DNA of 64,000 nt from Brasilonema sennae CENA114 (GTDB lineage Bacteria; Cyanobacteriota; Cyanobacteriia; Cyanobacteriales; Nostocaceae). The notes below the pieces were generated by a model, which was given only the letters and a program-made list of their open reading frames with translations, searched no databases and was not told the DNA's origin. Numbering within the stretch: position 1 is the stretch's first letter; each line of letters opens with the position of its first letter. Shown here in pieces: positions 51,922-60,362 of the stretch. The translations under genes were made by a program, and so were the position numbers. The DNA is taken from assembly GCF_006968745.1 (NCBI RefSeq), contig NZ_CP030118.1, positions 5,329,943 to 5,393,942 on the forward strand, read 5' to 3'.

Positions 51922-52653
51922 ATGACAGCAAATCATTCCCGAAAGGGTGTCCTGTTGCAAACAACTCTGATTTTCCTTGGACTGTTCTTCAGCAGTGCAC
52001 TAGTTACTGGGTACTTAAAATATCATTTGCTCTCTCAAAATCCACAACCACAACTCAGTTTCGTAAATAATGTAGCTGCACGCCAACAGGTACAAATTAA
52101 CAAATTGCTTCAACTCATGCAGCAGAGGTTGATGATTGCTCATGATGTTGCTCGCTGGAAATGGAATCAGAAACGCCCTATTGAAGATCGTCAACGAGAA
52201 CAAGAACTAATAACAAAAATACAGCAGCAGGCAATAACTTATAATCTCCAACCCGATACAGTTGCAGTTTTTTTTCGAGGACAGATAGAAGCCGGAAAGC
52301 AAATCCAGCAAGCTGATTTTCAAACTTGGCAAAAGCTTGGAGTGAAAAATTTTACTAACGTTCCAGACTTGAATCAAACTTTGAGACCATCTCTAGACAA
52401 ATTGAATGTAGCATTTCTTCCTGTATTGGCAGAACTGATGCCATCCCTTGGTTGTCCAGCAGTACGAGATTTTCTTCAGTCACGTGCTTCAATTATTCTC
52501 CGTGGAAATGGCATTAGCCAAGAAGTACAACGTACTGCTCTTGCACCAATGCTCGAAGTCAAAGAGGCTTCGTGTCAAAAAGTTTCTTTATTGACTTTGC
52601 CCTATCCTCCCGTCCTCCTAGTTGGGAACATCCGTTTGGTACCAACGATTTAG
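51922..52653 (+). CDS. Exported chorismate mutase of the AroQ-gamma type
   Basis: A 243-aa protein with an N-terminal hydrophobic segment (LLQTTLIFLGLFFSSALVTG, about 11-30) that serves as signal peptide or anchor. The helical domain then matches secreted chorismate mutases: LLQLMQQRLMIAHDVARWKW, NQKRPIEDRQREQELI and VFFRGQIEAGKQIQ carry the conserved Arg, Lys (in the KW motif position), Asp-Arg and Gln/Glu pattern. Such enzymes turn chorismate into prephenate outside the cytoplasm; in cyanobacteria their role is unclear. The last 20 residues differ from the family and may be altered. The neighbours give no pathway context. Confidence 0.75.
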   Translation: MTANHSRKGVLLQTTLIFLGLFFSSALVTGYLKYHLLSQNPQPQLSFVNNVAARQQVQINKLLQLMQQRLMIAHDVARWKWNQKRPIEDRQREQELITKIQQQAITYNLQPDTVAVFFRGQIEAGKQIQQADFQTWQKLGVKNFTNVPDLNQTLRPSLDKLNVAFLPVLAELMPSLGCPAVRDFLQSRASIILRGNGISQEVQRTALAPMLEVKEASCQKVSLLTLPYPPVLLVGNIRLVPTI

Positions 52654-52703
52654 GTCAAGATATATTAGCCAGAGTAAGGCTACTTACGATTCTGAACTCT
52701 TGG

Positions 52704-53144
52704 TTATTTTTTAGGTATCTTTTGTTGCGAAATTGATAGAGTATAGTTATACTGTCCTCTAGATAATTCTCCTACATATAAAGAGTAATTTCCCGCCTGC
52801 CAATAACCAGAGATTTCGGGCTTGCCCCCAGAGTACTTATCTGCCAACACACAAAAGTGTCCTCCTGGACCATGAATTAATAGAGTTGGTTGTCCCCCAG
52901 TTTCAACTGTTAACCGCAGATAGGGTAGTGATTCTTTGACCTGTATCACTTGATTGGGTTTAGTCGCAATGTTACCACACTTACTTGAAACTGCTCCGCC
53001 GGACGTACCATTCACAATCAGCGGATCTGGCTGCAAACTAGAAGTAATTTGCACAACTTGCGCCTCAGCCAAATGAGCATTGGTGAAAACTAAGCTCATC
53101 GTTAGTGCTGCGGGAACAATTTGAAATCGCTCAGGCATCTTCAT
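52704..53144 (-). CDS. Exported protein of unknown function
   Basis: A 146-aa protein with a signal peptide (RFQIVPAALTMSLVFTNAHL, cut after AEAQ). The mature domain is beta-rich, with one Cys pair (SSKCGNIA and GGHFCVLAD) and a C-terminal SGYWQAGNYSLYVGELSRGQ followed by YTLSIS. This last segment resembles the end of bacterial pre-peptidase/beta-sandwich accessory domains. The enzyme or binding partner is unknown. It is convergent with the chorismate mutase gene; the stops are 50 nt apart. Confidence 0.62.
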   Translation of the reverse strand: MKMPERFQIVPAALTMSLVFTNAHLAEAQVVQITSSLQPDPLIVNGTSGGAVSSKCGNIATKPNQVIQVKESLPYLRLTVETGGQPTLLIHGPGGHFCVLADKYSGGKPEISGYWQAGNYSLYVGELSRGQYNYTLSISQQKIPKK

Positions 53145-53456
53145 ATTTCTTGTTATGCTCCCGACTTTTGATCAAGAAAAATTTGATACATAATATTTTA
53201 AAATTAAGTGACGATAACAATCTGTCTTTGTTTCTAAGTGAACTGTATAAAGTTTTCTTTTGGGAAAAATAATTATATGGTTAAATATTAAGAAAAATGA
53301 GAATTTATAAGTAAAGCTGACGTTAAAAACTTGATTTTTGACTACCAAGAGCAGTCTTTAGAACAAAAATATTCACTAAAATCACTAAGACAACCGCCAA
53401 CAAAGAGATTTGGCTGGTTCGTTGTTCATTAAGTGTTTAAGCTAAAGTAGAAACAA

Positions 53457-53798
53457 ATGAATCCTCCAGAAGAAGACTTAAAAAGTCGCCTCCAAAAGGT
53501 AGAGGCAGAAATGAATACCTCCAGAGTGATAGTTCCACAGTCACAAAAATTAGTAAAGTCCTCTCAGTCTGGTTTTCCAAGTTTGTACTATAATTTTGTG
53601 CGATTTGTAACCTTTTTCAACAATCTCTCAGGAGTGCAAAAGCTTGTATTTTCTGGTGTAGGTTTGTTATTGGGCTTAGCCATACTACAAGCAGTACTTA
53701 AACTCGTCGCTGCTGTGATCAGTCTGGCACTGTTGGCAATCTTGGTGTACGTAGGATACAAATTCTTAGTATCCAATAACTCTGTTAATCAGCAGTAG
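53457..53798 (+). CDS. Small membrane protein of unknown function
   Basis: A 113-aa protein. A hydrophilic N-terminal half (NPPEEDLKSRLQKVEAEMNT) could form a short helix. It is followed by two closely spaced hydrophobic segments (LVFSGVGLLLGLAILQAVLK and LVAAVISLALLAILVYVGYK). It precedes hglK by 58 nt on the same strand, so it may share its transcript. No family was recognised. Confidence 0.6.
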   Translation: MNPPEEDLKSRLQKVEAEMNTSRVIVPQSQKLVKSSQSGFPSLYYNFVRFVTFFNNLSGVQKLVFSGVGLLLGLAILQAVLKLVAAVISLALLAILVYVGYKFLVSNNSVNQQ

Positions 53799-53856
53799 TT
53801 TATTTTTAAACGTGCACGCCTAGTGGCGTATCAATAAAATTAAAGGGAATTATCCA

Positions 53857-56010
53857 ATGGCAACCCCAAGTGTGAAGACAAGTGATCAATCTAGTCGAAG
53901 CAAAGAACCGACAAAAACCAATTCATTGCCCTTAGCGACTAGGCGCATTGCTGCTTGGGCTGTAGAAATTACACTGGTTGTTGCCAGTGGATTGGTGCCC
54001 TTTGGGATAGGTGCGTATGCCAATTCTAGAAGCGATTTGGATCGAGTGCCACTCAACCCTTTGTTAGTACAAACAGAACGTGCGATCGCCTCTCCATTAG
54101 CTTTGCCTATCAGCTATGGTACTAGGAACGTAGCATCACCCACAAACTTGTTATGGACAATAGCCTTGCTCGCACCCCTGACAGTTTCAGGCGCTCAGTT
54201 GTATTTACTAGCGAAAACTGGTGCCACACCGGCGAAACATCGATTTGGAATAAAAGTTGTCAACGCTGAAGGTAAGCCACCCGGTTTCAAAGCCGTTTTG
54301 GTGCGAGAAGGACTTGGTCGTTGGGGTTTGCCTATGTCCGTCGCTTATTTTCTCTGGCGCAACAGCTTTTTATTTCCCAGCTTAGGCGGTTTTGCTAGCT
54401 TGGCGGTTATCATGCTTGTGTTAGAAGCCAAAGGTTTGCCTTGGCAGCAAGACCGTCGCGCACTGCACAACACACTTGCAGGCACTTATACTGTAGATGA
54501 CAGTACACCTTTGACAGTGCAGTCCCAAGGCGATGGTCAGGGAAGTCAGTCATTTGAGAGCGAAAAAGACGAAGAAGATGCGATCGCATCAATTGTGATC
54601 ACACAAGAATTGCCTCGCCAGCAATCCAACCAACAGCAGGGAATACCGCAAAATCCAAATTATACAGTGGTAGGAGTCGCATTCCTTTGCATGAGTGCGG
54701 CCTTAGCGATTTTAGTTGGTACTCAAATTTACGTTCAAATACTGCGAAATCAGCGAGTTACCGAACAGAGCAATAATCAGCAGTTTCTGGCACTAATCAA
54801 AGACTTAAATCCTAATTCTACTGCTACAAACAACCAACGCCAGAAAGCAATTTTAGCTATGGGTACTCTTAATGACGCACAATCAACCCAATACCTAGTT
54901 GATTTGCTGTCTAAGGAAACTGACCCGATTTTACTTCAAACGATTCAGCAAGCTTTGGTAAACGTTGGATCTAATGCCATCCCCAATTTAAAACGCATGA
55001 ATCAGTTTCTGACTGGGGAGTTAGAGCCTGTAAAAGGTAGCAAAGCTTTACCACCAGAAGTGCTAGAAAAGCAGTTACAAGCAAACCAATATGCAATTAG
55101 TAAGATTTTAGCTGTTTACAACGGTCAAACCAATGGCTTGGATCTCAGCAATGTCTCCCTAAGTCAAAACGGTTCTGAGCAGAGCTACTTCAACTTGGTA
55201 TTAGATAAAAAAGATTTATGGGGAATTAAGTTCAAATCCGCGAACCTATCCTTTGGCAGTTTTAAGGGGAGTCGCTTCCGGGGAGTGGGCGAGGATGGTC
55301 GATGGGATACCTACGATGATTGGATTGCTGATTTAAGCCAAGCACGGATGAGGCAAGCAAATCTTACTGAAGCTAACCTCAGTCGTGTCCTGATGGTCCG
55401 GACTGATTTGAGCCGCGCTATTCTCAATAAAGCTAACTTATCCAACGCACGCTTAACTGCTGCTAACCTCAGTAGCGCTCAGCTAGAGGGAGCCGATTTG
55501 GAGGGTGCCGTTTTGGAAAATGTGAGTCTGACTGGAGCCGACTTGAGCGATGCACAACTCAAAGACGCGGATCTGTATGCTGCTCGTCTAGGTCGCGTTA
55601 TTGCAGTAGGAACACAATTCTCATTCGGCAACTTAACCAAAACCGATTGGCAAGGAGCAGACCTTACAGGAGCTTATTTTGATCATGCCAATCTCAAAGA
55701 TGCTAACCTGAATGCCACTCGCCTGACTAAGGCAATTTTGCGCTCAGCAAATATGGAAAATGCCAACTTGCGAAATGCTGACTTGAGCTTTGCAGATTTA
55801 CAAGGGGCGAATCTGGCAGGAGCTGATTTTCAAGGAGCAATTCTTACCTCTAGCAAACAAAATCAAACAGAGCAATTTGTGCAAACCCCAGCGTTAGGGG
55901 TGCAATCTGCAGTTGTGGAGGGAGTCGATTTCAGTAAAGTCAAAAATTTAGATCCCAAGCAAATAGCTTACATTTGCACTCAAGGAGGTATTCATCCTCG
56001 TTGTCCGTAA
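53857..56010 (+). CDS. hglK: HglK-like protein: RDD membrane domain plus pentapeptide repeats
   Basis: A 717-aa protein with the same plan as Anabaena HglK (four membrane spans followed by pentapeptide repeats), which is needed to deposit heterocyst glycolipids. The N-terminal RDD-type domain (about 27-210) has LATRRIAAWAVEITLVVASG, KTGATPAKHRFGIKVV and RRALHNTLAGTYTV. A fourth hydrophobic helix lies near 272-292 (VGVAFLCMSAALAILVGTQI). A short HEAT-like piece follows (about 320-380). From about 440 to 690 A(N/D)LXX repeats form a right-handed beta-helix. The pairing of domains is distinctive, so the name is likely, but orthology was not tested. It suggests a heterocyst-forming host. Confidence 0.78.
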   Translation: MATPSVKTSDQSSRSKEPTKTNSLPLATRRIAAWAVEITLVVASGLVPFGIGAYANSRSDLDRVPLNPLLVQTERAIASPLALPISYGTRNVASPTNLLWTIALLAPLTVSGAQLYLLAKTGATPAKHRFGIKVVNAEGKPPGFKAVLVREGLGRWGLPMSVAYFLWRNSFLFPSLGGFASLAVIMLVLEAKGLPWQQDRRALHNTLAGTYTVDDSTPLTVQSQGDGQGSQSFESEKDEEDAIASIVITQELPRQQSNQQQGIPQNPNYTVVGVAFLCMSAALAILVGTQIYVQILRNQRVTEQSNNQQFLALIKDLNPNSTATNNQRQKAILAMGTLNDAQSTQYLVDLLSKETDPILLQTIQQALVNVGSNAIPNLKRMNQFLTGELEPVKGSKALPPEVLEKQLQANQYAISKILAVYNGQTNGLDLSNVSLSQNGSEQSYFNLVLDKKDLWGIKFKSANLSFGSFKGSRFRGVGEDGRWDTYDDWIADLSQARMRQANLTEANLSRVLMVRTDLSRAILNKANLSNARLTAANLSSAQLEGADLEGAVLENVSLTGADLSDAQLKDADLYAARLGRVIAVGTQFSFGNLTKTDWQGADLTGAYFDHANLKDANLNATRLTKAILRSANMENANLRNADLSFADLQGANLAGADFQGAILTSSKQNQTEQFVQTPALGVQSAVVEGVDFSKVKNLDPKQIAYICTQGGIHPRCP

Positions 56011-56076
56011 ATTAATCATACTAAAGCCATAAAACTTACAATAATTTAGCTTAGGAATTTTGTTAGGAGCGAGGAA

Positions 56077-56571
56077 ATGAAGCGTCTGATCAAGTACTTC
56101 GTATCAGTTGTTTTAGCTAGTTCACTTTTAAGTTTTGCTCAATTCACCCAACCAGCACAAGCTCAAGTGGCATATGGTAGCTATGTCGGTGTAGGTCCTG
56201 CGGTTGGTTTTGCAGATGGTGCCCGAGTTGGAGGAGTGATTGCTGCTCGCTACAAGCTTCTTAAAGTTCCTGTTTCTTTTCGCGCTCAGGCTTTCATTGG
56301 TTCAAATGTCGCTCTTGTCCCAACAGTTTCCTACGACTACCCCCTCAACTGGCAAACCGATGCTTACATAGGAGCTGGAGTTGTTCTGGCTGGCGGTGAT
56401 ACACCTTCCCCTGTTGGTAATAAAATCGGGTTTGCCCTGCAACCAGGAATTGATTACGTTGTCCCAAATAGCAATACTGTGATTTTTGGTAACGCTGTCA
56501 TAGCTTTTGATGCTGTCCGTGATGGTGGTACAGCTTTCTCGTTACAAGGTGGAGTGGGTTTGAGGTTCTAA
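56077..56571 (+). CDS. Exported beta-barrel-like protein
   Basis: A 164-aa protein with a signal peptide (LIKYFVSVVLASSLLSFAQF, cut after AQAQ). The mature part consists of alternating short strands with Gly turns (YGSYVGVGPAVGFADGARVG, VSFRAQAFIGSNVALVPTVS, TAFSLQGGVGLRF). The final residue is Phe, as in proteins inserted by the BAM machinery. A small outer-membrane barrel is therefore likely. It begins 67 nt after hglK and is preceded by AGGAGCGAGG, so the two may be co-transcribed. Confidence 0.65.
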   Translation: MKRLIKYFVSVVLASSLLSFAQFTQPAQAQVAYGSYVGVGPAVGFADGARVGGVIAARYKLLKVPVSFRAQAFIGSNVALVPTVSYDYPLNWQTDAYIGAGVVLAGGDTPSPVGNKIGFALQPGIDYVVPNSNTVIFGNAVIAFDAVRDGGTAFSLQGGVGLRF

Positions 56572-56807
56572 TTTAGAAAATAGGTTTATATTCGCATCCC
56601 TGCCAATACGCTTCGGTTAAGGGGTAAAGGGTAAGGGGGAAAGGTGAATAAGCGCGCGAATGACGGCTTTCCCGACAGAGGCGACGGGCGTTCCCGAAGG
56701 GTGCTTCCCACAAAGTTTAACCCTTGCCCTTTAACGTTTTCCCAACGAGCGTTTGTAAACTCAAATTGCTTATCCGAACCGTATTGGGATATAAGGTGTA
56801 TAAGAAA
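56572..56807. other. Repeat-bearing non-coding spacer
   Basis: Contains a fragment of the composite repeat family (TTTCCCGACAGAGGCGACGG near 56669, then GTTCCCGAAGGGTGC) and A/G-rich runs. No gene was seen. Confidence 0.45.
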
Positions 56808-56854
56808 TTGATGCTCCCCACCCTCAGGTGATAACTGAGGGTGGGGAGCATCAA
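56808..56854. repeat. Perfect 19-bp stem hairpin
   Basis: TTGATGCTCCCCACCCTCA (56808-56826) pairs without mismatch with TGAGGGTGGGGAGCATCAA (56836-56854), loop GGTGATAAC. It is the strongest simple hairpin in the window, has no T run on either side, and is not near any stop codon. Confidence 0.8.
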
Positions 56855-56996
56855 CATGTTGCAACGAGCATGTTTATCTTGCTTTTTTCAGCCAGCTATG
56901 AGATATTGCCTATAATGTACACTAAATGTATAGGCTTGCCGTACAATTTTTCATAAAGTTGAGTAACTCGCTTTGGCTGTTGAAGGAGTAATGAAA

Positions 56997-57281
56997 ATGG
57001 CAATGGTTAATAGAGCAACGTCCTTAGTTGTTACCATTCATGATTCAAACAAGTTAACTCCTCCCTTGTGGGAGCCGATACGACTCAGTACAGCTATGGT
57101 GACGCGACTATGGTGGCATACTAAGGCGTATGGAACAGTTTTAATGATCGCTTTGGTGACTTTACTAAGTCTGATATTCTTGCGTATTTATTGCACTTCC
57201 CGCAAGCTGCTATTAGTTTCAACTCATCAAAATGTTGCAAGAAACAAATGCCATACGTTAACCGACAAATCACTGGATTAA
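56997..57281 (+). CDS. Possible small membrane protein
   Basis: From ATG 56997 (GGAG 8 nt upstream; ATG 56991 is also possible) the product is 94 aa. It has one hydrophobic segment (YGTVLMIALVTLLSLIFLRI) preceded by WWHTKA and followed by a basic stretch (YCTSRK). No homologous family was recognised. Codon character is only moderately convincing. Confidence 0.4.
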   Translation: MAMVNRATSLVVTIHDSNKLTPPLWEPIRLSTAMVTRLWWHTKAYGTVLMIALVTLLSLIFLRIYCTSRKLLLVSTHQNVARNKCHTLTDKSLD

Positions 57282-57461
57282 CTTGGCTGCGGATTATGTC
57301 TTGCCAAACTGAATGCGATCCACTATAAAATCTCGTACCTTTGAAAGACAGAGTGGATATAGCATTCATTTATTGATGATTGCTGATTCGAGATTACCGG
57401 AACTATATCTAACCTTAATGCGATGTACTTTTTGAAGATATGCTTTTAACAACTACCCTAG

Positions 57462-57815
57462 TTATTGTTTGGGATACGCTAGTTGAGATTGTTTCTTCTT
57501 GTAAACAGGATTCGTTGTTCCTGCTAAACCCTGTAAATTTTCCTGGCGCTTGGGAACATGTGGCGTAGTGCCATTGCCTGAATTGTTTCCATCTTGTGAA
57601 TCAGTCTGACTACCAGAAGAAGTTGGTTGTTTCTTCTCTATAAAGTATGCTTCCTCACGTGGAATCGATATCACCTCAACTTTTTCCTTTGGAACTGAGT
57701 TTGCATTTGCCTGAGTATAAGTTCCAACTGGGAGCAATAGCGCTAACGAAAGCAAACCAAACTTTAGCAAGCTACGAGTGTTGAATTTAAATTGAATTGC
57801 CAGAAAGTCGTTCAT
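57462..57815 (-). CDS. Small exported, disordered protein
   Basis: From ATG 57815 the protein is 117 aa; the longer upstream frame hides the signal peptide. The signal (LLKFGLLSLALLLPVGTYTQ, cut after ANA) is followed by about 75 residues rich in Ser, Gln, Asn, Lys and Pro, e.g. SSGSQTDSQDGNNSGNGTTP, with no fold signature. Function unknown. Confidence 0.5.
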   Translation of the reverse strand: MNDFLAIQFKFNTRSLLKFGLLSLALLLPVGTYTQANANSVPKEKVEVISIPREEAYFIEKKQPTSSGSQTDSQDGNNSGNGTTPHVPKRQENLQGLAGTTNPVYKKKQSQLAYPKQ

Positions 57816-57890
57816 AGTAGTTTTTCGGAATTTTATGAGAAATATAAATTTAGCTGAGGTTTGGTGTTCAATCAAATCCAACTGATACAC

Positions 57891-58074
57891 AACTACAAGT
57901 TGAGTTGGAATGATTCCGGAATTGAGCCAAGAAACTTTATGATTACCAAAAAAAGTTCCGTAAACATTATTCCCTGGTTATATCCTTTGACTTTTAGGTC
58001 TCTACAATTAGACTCGATTTTGACGAGGGGGTAAGCGATTCATATCACTACTTTCGTAAAAAAATATTACTTAG
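57891..58074. other. Short spacer without features
   Basis: AT-rich, with no ORF, RNA gene or clear repeat seen. Confidence 0.4.
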
Positions 58075-58200
58075 GGGAGCCACTGCCGTGCGCGGTGAGA
58101 CCAGTGCTTGATGAGGGTTTCCCGACAGAGGCATAGGTTCTCCCCGAAGGGGTTAAGCGCGTTGAGGCATATGGCGTGAGCCAGTGCGAAAAAATCGCTC
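58075..58200. repeat. Composite palindromic repeat, copy 3 (partial)
   Basis: Words shared with copies at 25758 and 44815 include AGGGGAGCCACTGCCGTGCG, GGTGAGACCAGTGCTTGATG and GGTTTCCCGACAGAGGCATA. It is shorter and lacks the GCGCTTTGCGCATACCCG part. Confidence 0.65.
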
Positions 58201-58240
58201 CGCAGATAGTCCCGCATCTATCCGTAGAACTACAGTTCAG

Positions 58241-58347
58241 TTGAATTAAGCTTAACTTCATAAACAAATTGAATTAACTTTAACTTCATAAACAAATTGA
58301 ACTTAACTTCATAAACAAATTGAATTAAGCTTAACTTTATAAAGAGA
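58241..58347. repeat. Four tandem 28-bp repeats
   Basis: Units begin TTGAATTAAGCTTAACTT and end CATAAACAAA: 58241-58268, 58269-58296, a 23-bp shortened unit 58297-58319, and 58320-58347 with end changes. AT-rich with internal AAGCTTAA palindromes. Confidence 0.8.
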
Positions 58348-58503
58348 TTGTGTTCAGCGATCGCACCCGTTTTATTAAAACCAAATTCTCCAGTTGAAAC
58401 AGTCAACAGTCAACAGTTATCAAAGATCAATTTGTTGCCTAGATAACAATCTCTTAGCAACAGGAACTTTATGCCTTGGTAGTGAGTCACTGCCGTAGGC
58501 TTT

Positions 58504-58755
58504 TTGGTTGATCAAAGGACTTGCATTGAGTATTTGTTCAAAGATTTTTGCACAACTACCGGTGGATTAGCTCATTTACCAGGGATTGGTGCAGTTATAG
58601 CACCGTGGGAGCGGTTTCATTTGAATCCATTTCCTACTCTCAAAAAACACAGGGAACGCTTAACACCCGAACGCTTAACAGGGAAATCGTGTTTGTTTCA
58701 TTCGTTGCGCGCGTCTAATCGCGCCCCTTGGGCACTCACAAAGAATTCACTTTAA
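58504..58755 (+). CDS. Doubtful short ORF with a protein-like first half
   Basis: An 83-aa frame from TTG. The first 50 residues (RTCIEYLFKDFCTTTGGLAH, LPGIGAVIAPWERFHLNPFP) have protein-like composition. The rest is encoded by dispersed repeat sequence (CGCTTAACACCCGAACGCTT and a CGCGCG block). There is no ribosome site. It is probably a gene remnant. Confidence 0.22.
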   Translation: MVDQRTCIEYLFKDFCTTTGGLAHLPGIGAVIAPWERFHLNPFPTLKKHRERLTPERLTGKSCLFHSLRASNRAPWALTKNSL

Positions 58756-58857
58756 GTTTTACTCACAAAAGCGTTTGAGGTTTTGGTGCAAAAGCTCGTG
58801 AATGCGTTAGCGTAGCCCGCCGCAGGCATCGCTCCAAAAGGGAATCACAGTTTGTCC

Positions 58858-59040
58858 TTAACAAAGTGCTTTTAGCGCCATCTGTATGTCAAACTCTGCC
58901 AGTTCTAAAAGCTGTTCATGCTCGCACACAGGTAATAACATTAGCTGCTTCGTTTTTTCTTCACGGACAGACTCTTCAAATAACCAAGGTTCCTGTTCGC
59001 GCAATGTTTCCAATGTTGCAACGACATCAATGTGTCTCGA
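58858..59040 (-). pseudogene. C-terminal remnant of an unrecognised protein beside tRNA-Val
   Basis: A 60-codon open stretch without a start codon reads VVATLETLREQEPWLFEESV, then REEKTKQLMLLPVCEHEQLL and ELAEFDIQMALKAL before C-stop. The charged-helix pattern is clearly protein-like. It is bounded upstream by TAG at 59041-59043. It lies 73 nt downstream of the tRNA-Val gene on the same strand. No family was recognised. Confidence 0.45.
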
Positions 59041-59112
59041 CTACAATTAAATAGTTGCGATGACGCTAACCTGTTACCAATGACAGATAATTAGTCACTG
59101 TACAAGATCTAA

Positions 59113-59186
<74 letters not shown>

Positions 59187-59550
59187 GAAGCTTTCATAAG
59201 ATAGCATAGATTTAGCAGAATGGTCAATATTAATTTCCTAAAGTTGCTAACTCGCAGGCAAGTTCTGTATTTCGTTCACTTTTTGTGTATAAAATAAATT
59301 TTTATTCTACTGGAAACGTGAACACAATAGGACTGTTGACTTGTTATCCACGGGTTCATTCGAGAATTATTCTGAGGTTTCCTTGCCACCAGATGCAAGA
59401 GCAAATTATGAAAAAAATCATCTATGCCCCAACGTAGATGAAATGAAACAGCTTGATCTATTAATTTTAAGTTAGTTGAAATCAAAAAGGGTCTATCAAT
59501 AAAATTGTTACAATTTGTACAATAGTTAAAAACTTTTCATAGTACCGAGA

Positions 59551-60336
59551 ATGTCAACTGCTTTAATTACTGGTGCCTCTGATGGTATTGGTAAAGTCTT
59601 TGCTGAGGAATTAGCTGCATATAATACAAATCTTGTTTTAGTTGCTCGTTCGGAAGGAAAATTAAACCAACTAGCCAAACAACTGCAAGAAAAATACAAA
59701 GTTAAAGTAGATATTGTTGTTAAAGATCTTACAGAAACAGGCGCTACTAATGATGTGTTTGATGCTGTAAAATCAAAGGGATTAACGATTGACTTGTTAA
59801 TCAACAATGCTGGTTTTGCTGAGTATGGCGACTTTGCCGAGAAGGACGAAGAACGACAAGTTAAGATTGTACAATTGAATATCTTGGCATTAGTAGATTT
59901 AACTCATAAATTCTTGCAAGAGATGCGGCAACGTCGTTCTGGAAGCATTATTAATGTATCTTCCCTGACCGCGTTTCAACCAATGCCTTATCTTTCTGTT
60001 TATGCTGGCAGTAAAGCGTTTATTGTCAGTTTTAGTCAGGCACTTTGGGCAGAAAATCGTGACTACGGTGTCCGTGTATTAGTGACTTGCCCAGGACCAG
60101 TTGAGACAGACTTCTTGGCCAAAGCTAAGTTTCCTCCTGCACTTGCAGCTAGAACAAATAAAATATCGACTGCACAAGAAGTCGTACGCGAATCTTTGAA
60201 AGCTTTGGAAAGAGGAGATCCAACTGTTGTTATTGGTGGCTTTAGTACTCACTTTATTAGTAAATTATCCAGCCTTGTTCCACGTAAAATTTTGTTGAGT
60301 CTTTTGGCAAAACAGTTTAAGGCAAAAACTGTTTAA
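59551..60336 (+). CDS. Short-chain dehydrogenase, DltE-like
   Basis: A 261-aa classical SDR with TGASDGIG (7-14) for NADP, NNAG (85-88), the catalytic Ser in INVSSLT (137-138), Y151 and K155 in YAGSK, and PGPVETDF. The family call DltE/YqjQ-like is by general pattern (long helix after the NNAG region, Thr-Asp-Phe after PGP), and the substrate is unknown. It ends facing the PSII S4 gene. Compared with the SDR at 5699 it uses ordinary AT-rich codons and has a normal spacing, so it is likely native. Confidence 0.87.
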   Translation: MSTALITGASDGIGKVFAEELAAYNTNLVLVARSEGKLNQLAKQLQEKYKVKVDIVVKDLTETGATNDVFDAVKSKGLTIDLLINNAGFAEYGDFAEKDEERQVKIVQLNILALVDLTHKFLQEMRQRRSGSIINVSSLTAFQPMPYLSVYAGSKAFIVSFSQALWAENRDYGVRVLVTCPGPVETDFLAKAKFPPALAARTNKISTAQEVVRESLKALERGDPTVVIGGFSTHFISKLSSLVPRKILLSLLAKQFKAKTV

Positions 60337-60340
60337 CAGT

Positions 60341-60360
60341 AGAGGCGCTATAGCGCCTCT
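60341..60360. terminator. Perfect 20-bp palindrome between convergent genes
   Basis: AGAGGCGCTATAGCGCCTCT lies in the 26-nt gap between the SDR stop and the S4 gene stop. It could act on both transcripts; there is no T run on either side, so the strength is uncertain. Confidence 0.6.
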
Positions 60361-60362
60361 GC

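Noticed and set aside
58067..58267. 66-aa minus-strand ORF
   Set aside because: It is encoded by the third composite repeat copy and the start of the 28-bp tandem repeats.
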